From NCBI RefSeq assembly GCF_003951315.1, contig NZ_QLJH01000013.1:49054-113053 (forward strand): a stretch of DNA of 64,000 nt, written 5' to 3'. A model generated the notes under the pieces. That model worked only from the letters and a program-made list of their open reading frames with translations, did not search any database and was not told the origin of the DNA. Shown here in pieces: positions 48,260-57,139 of this stretch. The position numbers were made by a program, and so were the translations under genes. Source of the DNA: Sphingomonas sp. S-NIH.Pt15_0812 (GTDB lineage: Bacteria; Pseudomonadota; Alphaproteobacteria; Sphingomonadales; Sphingomonadaceae). Numbering within the stretch: position 1 is the stretch's first letter; each line of letters starts with the position of its first letter.

Positions 48260-48754
48260 ATGATCACCTTCCATCTCGCGCGCGCCGACAATGGCGTGAT
48301 CGGCGTCGACGGGCGGCTGCCCTGGCACCTGCCCGCCGACCTGAAGCGGTTCAAGGCGCAGACGCTGGGACGGCCGATGATCATGGGGCGCAAGACCTTC
48401 GACAGCTTTCCAGCCCCCTTGCCCGGTCGGCGGCATATCGTGCTGACCCGCGACCGCGCCTGGTCGGCGGCGGGGGCGGAGGTCGCGCATGATCCGGCTG
48501 CCGCGCTGGCGCTGGCGGGCGGGGATGCGGCGGTGATCGGCGGCGCGGAGGTCTTCGCGCTGTTCACGCCCGACCGGATCGAACTGACCGAGGTGCATGT
48601 CGAGGCGGCGGGCGATACGCGGGTGCCGGACTTCGCCGGCTGGCGCGAGGTGGCACGCGAGGATCATCCGGCGGCGGACGGTCGCCCCGCCTACAGCTTC
48701 GTCACGCTGCTGCCGCCGGCCGAATCGACCCTATCGCCAAGCCGGCACGGCTAA
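48260..48754 (+). CDS. folA: Dihydrofolate reductase
   Basis: 164 residues. ARADNGVIGVDGRLPWHLPADLKRF carries the substrate-site Trp and the acidic residue (Asp) of the active site; PMIMGRKTFDSF and AAVIGGAEVFALF are NADPH-binding segments. It reduces dihydrofolate to tetrahydrofolate for thymidylate and purine synthesis and is the trimethoprim target. The start ATG 48260 opens with MITFHLARAD as in homologues. No thyA lies next to it. Confidence 0.94.
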   Translation: MITFHLARADNGVIGVDGRLPWHLPADLKRFKAQTLGRPMIMGRKTFDSFPAPLPGRRHIVLTRDRAWSAAGAEVAHDPAAALALAGGDAAVIGGAEVFALFTPDRIELTEVHVEAAGDTRVPDFAGWREVAREDHPAADGRPAYSFVTLLPPAESTLSPSRHG

Positions 48755-48768
48755 GCTACAGCGCGGCC

Positions 48769-49704
48769 ATGCAGCGGCTCGACGGCGGCTCGGCCATTCC
48801 GCCCCATCTTGCCGGCGGGATCGTCGCGCTCGGCAATTTCGACGGCTTTCACCTCGGACATCAGGCGGTGGTCGGGGAGGCGGTCGCGCGCGCCCGGCGC
48901 GAGGGGCGGCCGGCGCTGGTCGCGACCTTCGACCCGCATCCGGTGCGGCATTTCGTGCCCGACACCCCGCCCTTCCGCCTGACCACGCTCGACCAGCGCG
49001 AACGGCTGTTCGCGGAGGCCGGCGCGGACGCGATGCTGGTGTTCGGGTTCGACGCGGCGCTCGCCGGCCTGGATGCCGAGGCGTTCGTGGCCGAACGGCT
49101 GTGCGACCGCCTGCGCGTGGCGGGCGTGGTGACCGGGCAGGACTTCACCTTCGGCCGGCGCAAGTCGGGCGATGCCGGCGTGCTGGCGCGGCTGGGCGCG
49201 CGCCATGGCTTCAGCGCCACCGCCGTCGCCCCGGTCACGCTGGCGGGCGAGCCGGTCTCCTCCAGCCGCATCCGCGCGCATCTGCGCCTGGGCGAGACAC
49301 GCGAGGCGGCGCGGCTGCTGACCCGTCCGTTCACGATCGCCGGCATGGTGGAGCATGGCGACAAGGTCGGCCGCACGATCGGCTATCCGACCGCCAATCT
49401 CCAGCTCGGCCAGTATCTGCGCCCGGCCTATGGCATCTATGCGGTGCGCGGACGGCTGGACGACGGGCGGGTGCTGAACGGCGCCGCCAATCTGGGCATC
49501 CGGCCGCAGTTCACGCCGCTGAAGGAACTGCTGGAGCCGTATTTCTTCGACTTCACCGGCGACCTGTACGGCCGCCGGCTGGAGGTCGAGCTGATCGAAT
49601 ACCTCCGCCCCGAGGCGATGTTCGACGGACTGGACGCGCTGATCGCGCAGATGGACGCCGATTGTCTGCGGGCGCGGGAGGTTCTAGGGGCCGCGCATTC
49701 ATGA
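48769..49704 (+). CDS. ribF: Bifunctional riboflavin kinase / FAD synthetase
   Basis: 311 residues. The N-terminal FAD synthetase half has GNFDGFHLGHQAVV (nucleotidyltransferase HxGH) and SSSRIRAHL; the C-terminal riboflavin kinase half has GRTIGYPTANLQL and GAANLGIRPQF. It makes FMN and then FAD. Its stop overlaps the ileS ATG (ATGA), the common ribF-ileS-lspA order. Confidence 0.96.
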   Translation: MQRLDGGSAIPPHLAGGIVALGNFDGFHLGHQAVVGEAVARARREGRPALVATFDPHPVRHFVPDTPPFRLTTLDQRERLFAEAGADAMLVFGFDAALAGLDAEAFVAERLCDRLRVAGVVTGQDFTFGRRKSGDAGVLARLGARHGFSATAVAPVTLAGEPVSSSRIRAHLRLGETREAARLLTRPFTIAGMVEHGDKVGRTIGYPTANLQLGQYLRPAYGIYAVRGRLDDGRVLNGAANLGIRPQFTPLKELLEPYFFDFTGDLYGRRLEVELIEYLRPEAMFDGLDALIAQMDADCLRAREVLGAAHS

Positions 49705-52496
49705 CCGACGCATCTTCGACCCAAGAACCGCCACGCGACTGGCGCGACACCGTCTTCCTGCCGAAGACCGACTTCCCGATGAAGGCGGGCCTCGCCGCCA
49801 AGGAGCCGGCGATCCTCGATCGCTGGGCGCGGATCGGCCTGTACCAGCGGCTGCGCGCGGCGCGTGCGGGCCGCGAATTGTTCGTGCTCCACGACGGCCC
49901 GCCCTATGCCAATGGCGACATCCATATGGGCCATGCGATGAACAAGGTGCTGAAGGACGTGATCGTCCGCAGCCAGTCGCTGCTCGGCAAGGATGCGCCC
50001 TATGTGCCCGGCTGGGATTGCCACGGCCTGCCGATCGAATGGAAGGTCGAGGAGGCGTATCGCGCCAAGAAGCTGAACAAGGACGACGTGCCCGTCGACC
50101 AGTTCCGCGCCGAGTGCCGCGCCTATGCGGCGAAGTGGGTCGACGTGCAGCGCGCCGAGTTCGAGCGGCTGGGCGTGATGGGCGACTGGTCCGACCCGTA
50201 CCTCACGATGAACTACGACGCCGAGGCGGCGATCGTCGGCGAGTTGCTGAAGTTCGCCGAGAGCGGGCAGCTCTATCGCGGCGCCAAGCCGGTGATGTGG
50301 TCGCCGGTCGAGAAGACCGCGCTGGCCGAGGCCGAGGTCGAATATGAGGATGTCGTGTCGACCCAGATCGACGTGGCGTTCGAGATCGTCGAGGCCCCGA
50401 ACGCGCCCGAACTGGTCGGCGCGCACGCGGTGATCTGGACGACGACGCCCTGGACGATCCCGGTCAACCAGGCCTTGGCCTATGGCCCGGACGTGGATTA
50501 CGTGCTGGTCGCCGACGAGGCTGGCCGGCGGTTCCTGGTCGCCGACACGCTGGCCGAGACCTTCGCGGCCCGTGCCGGCACCGCGCTGACCCGCGGCGGC
50601 TGGACGGGCAAGGGCGCGCAACTGGACGGCGCGGTCGTGCGCCATCCGATGCACGCGCTGGGCGGCTTCTTCGCCAGGCCCCGGCCGATGCTGCCGGGCG
50701 ATTTCGTCACCACCGATGCCGGCACCGGGCTGGTCCATATGGCCCCGGATCATGGCGAGGATGATTTCCTGCTCTGCAAGCAGTTCGGCATCGATCCGGT
50801 CTTCGCGGTCGATGCGGCCGGGATGTACCGTGCCGACTGGGCGTGGCTGAGCGGGCAGGGCTCGGTCATCAACAAGAAGTTCGTGGCCAGCGACGGACCC
50901 GTCTGCACCGACCTGCGCGAAGCCGGCGCCCTGCTCGCCGCGTCGGACGATTTCAAGCACAGCTATCCGCATAGCTGGCGCTCCAAGGCCAAGGTGATCT
51001 TCCGCGCGACGCCGCAATGGTTCATCCCGATGGACCGCAGCGGCGTGGCGGACATGGATGGCGGCAACGGCAATGGCGCGACCCTGCGCGAACTGGCGCT
51101 CGATTCGATCGCGCGGACCCAATGGGTGCCGCCGCGCGCCGAGAACCGGATCACCGCGATGGTGCAGGGCCGGCCCGACTGGGTGATCAGCCGCCAGCGC
51201 GCCTGGGGCGTGCCGATCGCGCTCTACGTCAACCGCGCGACCGGCGAATATCTGAACGACCCGGCAGTCAACGCCCGCATCGTCGCGGCGTTTCGCGAAG
51301 GCGGCGCGGATGCCTGGTTCACCGGCGATCACCAGACGCTGCTGGGCGAGGCGTACACGCTCGCCGACTGGGAGCCGCAGAACGACATTCTCGACGTGTG
51401 GTTCGATTCGGGCTGCACGCACGTCTTCACCGTCGAGGCGCGCTACGGCGAGGGGGTGCGCGCCAACCTCTATCTGGAGGGCTCGGACCAGCATCGCGGC
51501 TGGTTCCAGTCGTCGCTGCTGGAAAGCTGCGGCACGCGCGGTCGCGCGCCCTATGACGCGGTGCTGACGCACGGCTTCGCGCTCGACGACAAGGGACGCA
51601 AGATGTCCAAGTCGCTGGGCAATGTCGTCGATCCGCTCAAGGTGATCGGCGAATCGGGGGCCGACATCCTGCGCATGTGGGTCGCCTCCACCGATTATTT
51701 CGACGATGTGCGGATCGGCAAGGAAGTGCTGGCGACCGCGTCGGACGCCTATCGCAAGCTGCGCAACACCTTCCGCTACCTGCTCGGCGCGCTCGACGGC
51801 TTCACCGACGAAGAGGCGGTGGCGGTCGAGGCGATGCCCGAGCTGGAACGCTACGTCCTCCACCGGCTGGGCATGATCGACACCGAGCTGCGTACCGCGG
51901 CGACCGGCTATGAGTTCAACCGCTATATCCGGCTGCTGACCGACTTCGCCAATGAGGATCTGAGCGCCTTCTTCTTCGACGTGCGCAAGGACAGCCTCTA
52001 TTGCGACGCGGCCGACAGCCTGAAGCGGCGCAGCTATCGCACCGTGCTCGACATGCTGTTCCATGCGCTGGTCCGCTATGCCGCGCCGATCCTGTGCTTC
52101 ACCGCCGAGGAAGTGTGGCAGGCGCGCTTCCCCAGCGAGGACGGGTCGGTGCATCTGCTCGAATGGCCCGAACTGCCGGCGCTGGACGGCGATGTGCCGC
52201 TCGGCACCCGCTGGCAGGGCGTGCGCGCGTTGCGCGAGACGGTGACCGAGGCGATCGAGCCGCTGCGCCGCGCCAAGACGATCCGCTCCAGCCTGGAAGC
52301 CGAAGTGACGGTGCCGAGCGCCCCCTTGCCCGAGGCGGAGCTGGCCGAACTGTTCATCGTCGCCGATGTGCGCGTGGGCGAGGATGTGGCGGTCGCCCGG
52401 ACGGAGCGGCACAAGTGCGGCCGCTGCTGGCGGCACCTGCCTGAGGTGACGGTGGACGGCGCATTGTGCGACCGCTGCGCCGGGGTGGTGGCATGA
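49701..52496 (+). CDS. ileS: Isoleucyl-tRNA synthetase
   Basis: 931 residues, type 1 bacterial length. The HIGH motif is HMGH at 75-78 in PPYANGDIHMGHAMNK and the KMSKS loop is at 634-638. The CP1 editing domain lies between (WTTTPWTIPVNQALAYGP). The C-terminus has the zinc-binding Cys sets CGRC and CDRC. It charges tRNA-Ile and edits Val. It overlaps ribF and lspA by 4 bases each. Confidence 0.97.
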   Translation: MTDASSTQEPPRDWRDTVFLPKTDFPMKAGLAAKEPAILDRWARIGLYQRLRAARAGRELFVLHDGPPYANGDIHMGHAMNKVLKDVIVRSQSLLGKDAPYVPGWDCHGLPIEWKVEEAYRAKKLNKDDVPVDQFRAECRAYAAKWVDVQRAEFERLGVMGDWSDPYLTMNYDAEAAIVGELLKFAESGQLYRGAKPVMWSPVEKTALAEAEVEYEDVVSTQIDVAFEIVEAPNAPELVGAHAVIWTTTPWTIPVNQALAYGPDVDYVLVADEAGRRFLVADTLAETFAARAGTALTRGGWTGKGAQLDGAVVRHPMHALGGFFARPRPMLPGDFVTTDAGTGLVHMAPDHGEDDFLLCKQFGIDPVFAVDAAGMYRADWAWLSGQGSVINKKFVASDGPVCTDLREAGALLAASDDFKHSYPHSWRSKAKVIFRATPQWFIPMDRSGVADMDGGNGNGATLRELALDSIARTQWVPPRAENRITAMVQGRPDWVISRQRAWGVPIALYVNRATGEYLNDPAVNARIVAAFREGGADAWFTGDHQTLLGEAYTLADWEPQNDILDVWFDSGCTHVFTVEARYGEGVRANLYLEGSDQHRGWFQSSLLESCGTRGRAPYDAVLTHGFALDDKGRKMSKSLGNVVDPLKVIGESGADILRMWVASTDYFDDVRIGKEVLATASDAYRKLRNTFRYLLGALDGFTDEEAVAVEAMPELERYVLHRLGMIDTELRTAATGYEFNRYIRLLTDFANEDLSAFFFDVRKDSLYCDAADSLKRRSYRTVLDMLFHALVRYAAPILCFTAEEVWQARFPSEDGSVHLLEWPELPALDGDVPLGTRWQGVRALRETVTEAIEPLRRAKTIRSSLEAEVTVPSAPLPEAELAELFIVADVRVGEDVAVARTERHKCGRCWRHLPEVTVDGALCDRCAGVVA

Positions 52497-52999
52497 CCCT
52501 GCCCAAGCGCGGCCTGCTCGCGGCGCTGGCGCTGTTCGCGCTCGATCAGCTGGTCAAATGGGCGGTGGTCGGGCCGCTCGGCCTCGATCATCTGGGCGCG
52601 GAACGCTATGTCGCGCCGATCTTCTCGCTCCGCTTCGTGCCCAATGTCGGCGTGTCGCTCGGCCTGTTGCCCGCGGACGGCAATGCCACGCGTTGGGCGC
52701 TGGTGGCGATGACCGGGGCGATCGCGATCGGCGTCGCGATCTGGATGACGCGCGAGAAGCATCCGACCGACCAGGTCGCGCTCGGGCTGGTGCTGGGCGG
52801 CGCGCTCGGCAACATCCTCGACCGGGTGCGCTTCGGCTATGTGGTCGATTTCGCCGACCTGCACTTCGGTGACTGGCGGCCCTTTTTGGTCTTCAATGTC
52901 GCCGATGCGGCGATTACCATCGGTGTTCTGGTGCTGCTGCTCCGTGCCTTTCTGTCGCGCGACAAGGCCGCGCCTTCTGTGGAGAGTCCCCATGCGTAA
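52493..52999 (+). CDS. lspA: Lipoprotein signal peptidase (signal peptidase II)
   Basis: 168 residues with four TM helices. The catalytic aspartates are Asp110 in GALGNILDRVRFG and Asp119 in YVVDFADLHFGDW; NVGVSLG is the other conserved loop. It cleaves prolipoproteins at the lipobox Cys. ATG 52493 overlaps the ileS stop. Its stop overlaps by 8 bases the next gene, which itself encodes a lipoprotein. Confidence 0.96.
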   Translation: MTLPKRGLLAALALFALDQLVKWAVVGPLGLDHLGAERYVAPIFSLRFVPNVGVSLGLLPADGNATRWALVAMTGAIAIGVAIWMTREKHPTDQVALGLVLGGALGNILDRVRFGYVVDFADLHFGDWRPFLVFNVADAAITIGVLVLLLRAFLSRDKAAPSVESPHA

Positions 53000-53393
53000 C
53001 TTCGTGGCCATCGTCGGAGCGGCGGCGCTCCTTGCCGGTTGCGGCGCCGGCCGTTCGCTCGATCGGGCGCGGCCCGACGAATTCGCCGTCGCGCGCCAGC
53101 CACCGCTGGTGATCCCGCCCGATTACGCGCTGGTCCCGCCGCAGCCGGGCACCGCGCGGCCGCAGGACAATTCCAGCCAGCAAGACACGGTCGACGCCCT
53201 GTTCGGCAACGCGCCGCGCAGCGCGTCGGAGCGGGCGGCGCTGGACCAGGCCGGGGCGGACGCCGCCGCGCCCGGCATCCGTTCCTCGGCCGGCGATCCG
53301 CAGACCAATGTGATCGACAAGGGCGAGACGACCCGCAGCATCGTCGCCGCCCCCGCCGGCGACGGCCAGGACGCGCGCGCCACCGCGAACTGA
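52992..53393 (+). CDS. DUF3035 lipoprotein (possible BamF-type subunit)
   Basis: 133 residues. The signal ends in the lipobox LAGC (Cys17). The mature part is short and largely disordered, with the conserved PDEFAVARQPPLVIPPDYAL of DUF3035 proteins. In Caulobacter a protein of this type is associated with the outer-membrane beta-barrel assembly complex; assignment to Bam here is by family only. The overlap with lspA suggests it is made together with the peptidase that matures it. Confidence 0.85.
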   Translation: MRNFVAIVGAAALLAGCGAGRSLDRARPDEFAVARQPPLVIPPDYALVPPQPGTARPQDNSSQQDTVDALFGNAPRSASERAALDQAGADAAAPGIRSSAGDPQTNVIDKGETTRSIVAAPAGDGQDARATAN

Positions 53394-53403
53394 CCGGCGG
53401 GGG

Positions 53404-53440
53404 GCAAGGGGGCGGGCAGGACTAGGCCCGCCCCCTTTGC
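53404..53440 (+). terminator. Terminator of the ribF-ileS-lspA operon
   Basis: GCAAGGGGGCGGGC pairs with GCCCGCCCCCTTTGC around a 7-8 base loop, 10 bases after the DUF3035 stop. The T tract is short (TTT), so efficiency is uncertain. Confidence 0.7.
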
Positions 53441-53441
53441 C

Positions 53442-53526
53442 GTGCTCCCGCGAACGCAGGAGCCCAGGGCCCCACAGGTCATAAGGCGTGTTCCGCTTGG
53501 CTCCGGGCTCCTGTCTTCGCAGGAGC
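53442..53526. repeat. Sphingomonad-type intergenic repeat, copy B
   Basis: Two facing hairpin ends, GTGCTCCCGCGAACGCAGGAG on the left (as 53442-53462) and GGCTCCGGGCTCCTGTCTTC then GCAGGAGCC on the right, enclose CCCCACAGGTCATAAGGCG. The whole unit is a larger imperfect inverted repeat of about 85 bases, better preserved than the copy at 45945-46021. Confidence 0.7.
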
Positions 53527-53548
53527 CGACATACCGCCAGGAATGAAA

Positions 53549-53584
53549 AAGGGCCGGCGCTCCCCCTGTGGAGCGCCGGCCCTT
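53549..53584 (-). terminator. Terminator of the TorF porin gene
   Basis: AAGGGCCGGCGCTCC and GGAGCGCCGGCCCTT form a perfect 15-bp stem with a 6-base loop. On the minus strand it ends in a T run (CCCTTTTTC) and lies about 60 bases past the porin stop. Confidence 0.85.
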
Positions 53585-53642
53585 CGTCGTTCGGGCGGGT
53601 GGTGGCTTCCCCCGAAGCCGCCACCTACCGTCGTGGGTGAAA

Positions 53643-54467
53643 TCAGAAGGCGGCGGTCAGCGAGAACACCACCGTGCCGCCGGCGATCGACGCGCCGCCG
53701 GGCACCTGGCCCTTGGAGAAATTGGGCTGGAGATAGGCGGACTCGGACTTGCTGATGTCGGTGTCGATATAGGACACGTTGAGCACCAGGTTCTTATAGG
53801 CCGCGACATCGGCGCCCAGCGACCAGTCCCAATATTCGCCGGTCGGCGCCAGGCTGGTGCCGTTGGGGCCAAGGCCCGGATTGCCGTGCGAATAGCCGAT
53901 ATGCGCCTTGGCGGTGATCGGCGTGCTGGGCACCGCGACCGCCGCGTCGCCGGTCAGGTAGACATTGTCCTGGCGCTGGCCACGGCTGTACGGCGTGTTG
54001 GAGAAATTGCCGAGCGAGGTCTGCTTGGGCGCATAATAGGCGCCCGCCGTCAGCGTCGCCGGACCCGCCGCGCCGGACAGGCGGCCGAAGAACTCGACCA
54101 CGTCGGACTCGGAGAAGCCGCCCGGATAGGTGTACCAGGTGACGCCGGCGTCGATCGTCGCGCTGCCGAAGCTGTGCTTGTAGCCGCCGATCGCGTCCAG
54201 CTCCATATTGGCGCCGCCGAACGTGCCCCAACCCGCCAGGTTGGACGCGAAGGTGCCGATATAGAAGCCGCTTTCATGCGCGATCGTCAGCGCCGCCTGG
54301 ACGGCCGCGTTCTTGTTGGTCTGCGAGATCCCGCGCAGACGATAGTCGGTCAGAATCGACGCGCTGCCGCTGACCGTGACGGGCGAGGGCGGCGCGGTGT
54401 CCTGCGCCAGGGCAGGGGTAGCGGCCGCGAGCGAAAGCCCGGCGACCAGGAAGTGCGAGAAGCGCAT
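53643..54467 (-). CDS. TorF family putative outer-membrane porin
   Basis: 274 residues. The signal peptide ends at ALAQ (~22). The mature protein opens with VSGSASILTDYRLRGISQTN, the TorF (TIGR02001-type) hallmark, and alternates short amphipathic strands to a C-terminal aromatic residue (VVFSLTAAF), as expected of a beta-barrel of 12-16 strands. The permeant is unknown. ATG 54467 is preceded by GGAGA on the minus strand. The 207 bases upstream, to the mscS stop, hold its leader and no gene. Confidence 0.88.
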   Translation of the reverse strand: MRFSHFLVAGLSLAAATPALAQDTAPPSPVTVSGSASILTDYRLRGISQTNKNAAVQAALTIAHESGFYIGTFASNLAGWGTFGGANMELDAIGGYKHSFGSATIDAGVTWYTYPGGFSESDVVEFFGRLSGAAGPATLTAGAYYAPKQTSLGNFSNTPYSRGQRQDNVYLTGDAAVAVPSTPITAKAHIGYSHGNPGLGPNGTSLAPTGEYWDWSLGADVAAYKNLVLNVSYIDTDISKSESAYLQPNFSKGQVPGGASIAGGTVVFSLTAAF

Positions 54468-54674
54468 CAGGTGTCTCCCTGAGGGATGAAGCCGATGTCC
54501 CCGCCTGCATTCCCGAAGGGGCCCGCCTCTGTCAGGGCCGGAAAGCCCCCGTGCGGTCCGTCCGTCGGTGACAGCGGCATGACAGCCGGTGCCGCAGCGC
54601 ACAAGATGTTTTCGTGCTCCCGATCGCCACCGGACATCAGCATGTTGCGCCCAAGCCACAGGCCAAGTTCGCGA

Positions 54675-55946
54675 TCAATCGTCCCGCGATGGCCGCAATC
54701 GGATCTCGCGCTGCGGCACCGGGATGCGGATATCGTGCTCTTTCAGCAACCACCACAAGCGGTTGAGCACATCGGAGCGGACATTGCCGACGCCCCCCTC
54801 GGGATCGCTGATCCAGGCGAGGATTTCATGCTCGACCGCATATTCGCCGTAGGCGGTCAGCCAGACATTGGGCCTGGGGCTCTTCAGCACGCGCGGACTT
54901 TCCGCCGCCGCGCGCAGCATCAGCGCCTGCGCCAGCTTCAGGTCGCAGTCGTATCCGACGCGCACCGCGATTCGCACGCGCACGTTGCGGTCGGAGAAGG
55001 ACCAGTTCTCCACCTCCTGCGTCATCAGATTCTCGTTGGGGATCAGATGCTCCTTGCCGTCGCGGGTGATGACGGAGACGGCGCGCACCCCGATCTTGTT
55101 GACCCGGCCGGCCTCCTCGCCGACGACGATCACGTCGCCGGGCTTGATCGAACGGTCCATCAACAGGATGATCCCGGCGATCAGGTTGCCGATCGTCTTC
55201 TGCAGGCCGAACCCGACCGCCAGGCCGAAGGCGCCGGAGAAGATCGCGAAGCTGGTCAGGTCCAGCCCGAGCAGGTCGATGCCGAAGAAGAAGGCGAGGA
55301 TGACCACGCCGACCCCGACCAGCTTCTGCGCCAGCAGCTTCTGCGTCGGGTCCAGGCCGCCCGCATGGCCGATCGAATGGCCGGCGACGCGGTTGACCAG
55401 CCGCACGCCCGCGAACAGCGCGACCAGCGTCACGGTCATGCTGATCAGCGTCAGCAGCGACAGGCGGCGCTGCCCGAAGGGAAAGCCGATCCGCTCCAGC
55501 ACCTGGGTGATCGGCTCCAGCCCGCCGACCGCGCGGCTGAACAGGGTGACGAACAGCACGATCGCGACCAGCCAGGCCGACCAGCGCGGCAGGCCCAGGC
55601 CGCGCAGCACCTGATGCGCGGCGCGCGCCGTCGCCAGCCCGGCCGCGAAGCCCAGCGGCAGCGCGGCGAGCGGCGGCCAGGGCCAGACGGTCAGCACGAT
55701 CGCCAGCAGCAGGGCGGCGCCGAGATGCCGGAGGATCGCGGTGGTGCGCGTCCATATCCCCTCGCCATGGCCGGAGGCGTGCTGCTTCCACCACAGGCCG
55801 ACCGGCGGGCCGAGCCGGTGGCCGGCCAGCACCCCCGCCAGCAGGCAGAGCAGCACCAGTCCGCCCGCCACCCCGACCTGCGCCAGGTCGCCGCGTTCCG
55901 GCGTGGCGAAGCCGGTCGTCCGCCACCAGGCGAGGAGCGGGTTCAC
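54675..55946 (-). CDS. Mechanosensitive ion channel, MscS family
   Basis: 423 residues. Several N-terminal TM helices (VGVAGGLVLLCLLAGVLAG and others) precede the MscS pore region near 215-270 (FAIFSGAFGLAVGFGLQKTI, GIILLMDRSIKPGDVI) and the soluble vestibule (IPNENLMTQEVENWSFSDRN). It would open under membrane tension to release osmolytes. Its ATG overlaps the metC-like stop (ATGA), so it ends a three-gene operon. Confidence 0.92.
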   Translation of the reverse strand: MNPLLAWWRTTGFATPERGDLAQVGVAGGLVLLCLLAGVLAGHRLGPPVGLWWKQHASGHGEGIWTRTTAILRHLGAALLLAIVLTVWPWPPLAALPLGFAAGLATARAAHQVLRGLGLPRWSAWLVAIVLFVTLFSRAVGGLEPITQVLERIGFPFGQRRLSLLTLISMTVTLVALFAGVRLVNRVAGHSIGHAGGLDPTQKLLAQKLVGVGVVILAFFFGIDLLGLDLTSFAIFSGAFGLAVGFGLQKTIGNLIAGIILLMDRSIKPGDVIVVGEEAGRVNKIGVRAVSVITRDGKEHLIPNENLMTQEVENWSFSDRNVRVRIAVRVGYDCDLKLAQALMLRAAAESPRVLKSPRPNVWLTAYGEYAVEHEILAWISDPEGGVGNVRSDVLNRLWWLLKEHDIRIPVPQREIRLRPSRDD

Positions 55947-57139
55947 GCCGCCGTGGCGCGCCAGGCGGCCAGGCCGCGGTCCAGGTCGGCGATCAGGTCG
56001 TCCGGGTCCTCCAGGCCGATCTGGAGGCGGACCATCGGCCCGGCATCGTCGCGCGTGGTGACGCTGCGATGGCGTTGCGGATCGATCGGGATCGCCAGGC
56101 TCTCATACCCGCCCCAGCTATAGCCGATGCCGAACAGGTCGAGCGTGTCGATCAGCGCGGCGCGGGCGGCATCGCTGCCGCCGGCCAGGGTGAAGGCGAA
56201 CAGGCCGCTCGATCCCTTGAAGTCGCGCAGGAACAGGTCGTGGCCGGGGCAGCCGGGCAGGGCCGGGTGGAGCACCGCCGCCACCTCCGGCCGCTCCGCC
56301 AGCCAGCGCGCGATGCGGAGCGCCGCGGCCTCGTGATGGCGCAGCCGCACCGCCATGGTGCGCAGGCCCCGGCTGCCGAGCCAGGCATCGTCGGGGCTGG
56401 TCACCTGGCCCAGTTGCAGGCTGGCGTCGCGCAGCCGCGCGAACCGGCCGGGACCGGCGGTGACCGATCCCAGCATCACGTCCGAATGGCCGACGATATA
56501 TTTGGTGCAGGCCAGGATGGTATAGTCGACGCCCAGCTCGATCACCGGGAACAGCAGGGGCGTCGCCCAGGTATTGTCGATGAGGGTCGTCACGCCGCGG
56601 GCCCGCGCGGCCGCGACGATGGCGGGTACGTCCTGCACCTCGAAGGTCAGGCTGCCGGGGCTCTCCATGAAGATGGCGCGGGTGCGCTCGCCGATCAGAT
56701 CGGCGATTCCCGCCCCGATCATCGGGTCGTAGAATCGGGTGGTGATCCCCATCCGCTTGAGCAAGCCACCCGCCAGGTTGCGCGTCGGGTCATAGGCGCT
56801 GTCGACCAGCAGCAGCTCGTCGCCCGGCGACAGGATGGCGAGCAGGGCGGTCGAGATGGCGGCGACGCCGGACGGATAGAGGAAGGTGCCCTCCGCACCC
56901 GGCTCCAGGCTGGTCAGCGCATCGGCGAGCGACCATTGCGTCGGCGTGCCGCGCCGGCCGTAGAACAGCCGGTGGTGCGTGTCGCGTCCGCCCGACTCGC
57001 GCAGATGCGCGACCGAATCGTACAGGATGGTCGAGGCGCGCCAGACCGGCGGATTGACGATGCCCGCCGTCCATTCGGGCCGCCGTCCGGCCTGGACGAC
57101 GCGCGTGCCCTCGCGCTTGTCGGTGATGTCGCCGTTCAT
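55943..57139 (-). CDS. metC: Cystathionine beta-lyase
   Basis: 398 residues, PLP-dependent fold type I of the Cys/Met metabolism family. FLYPSGVAAISTALLAIL, LIDNTWATPLLF and the PLP-lysine segment CTKYIVGHSDVMLG are present; the late SWGGYESLAIP favours beta-lyase over gamma-synthase. It cleaves cystathionine to homocysteine, pyruvate and ammonia. It lies between sseA and mscS with 4-base overlaps on both sides. Confidence 0.9.
   Translation of the reverse strand: MNGDITDKREGTRVVQAGRRPEWTAGIVNPPVWRASTILYDSVAHLRESGGRDTHHRLFYGRRGTPTQWSLADALTSLEPGAEGTFLYPSGVAAISTALLAILSPGDELLLVDSAYDPTRNLAGGLLKRMGITTRFYDPMIGAGIADLIGERTRAIFMESPGSLTFEVQDVPAIVAAARARGVTTLIDNTWATPLLFPVIELGVDYTILACTKYIVGHSDVMLGSVTAGPGRFARLRDASLQLGQVTSPDDAWLGSRGLRTMAVRLRHHEAAALRIARWLAERPEVAAVLHPALPGCPGHDLFLRDFKGSSGLFAFTLAGGSDAARAALIDTLDLFGIGYSWGGYESLAIPIDPQRHRSVTTRDDAGPMVRLQIGLEDPDDLIADLDRGLAAWRATAA

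Noticed and set aside
49437..52436. A 999-codon open frame opposite ileS
   Set aside because: Shadow of ileS with no recognisable domain.
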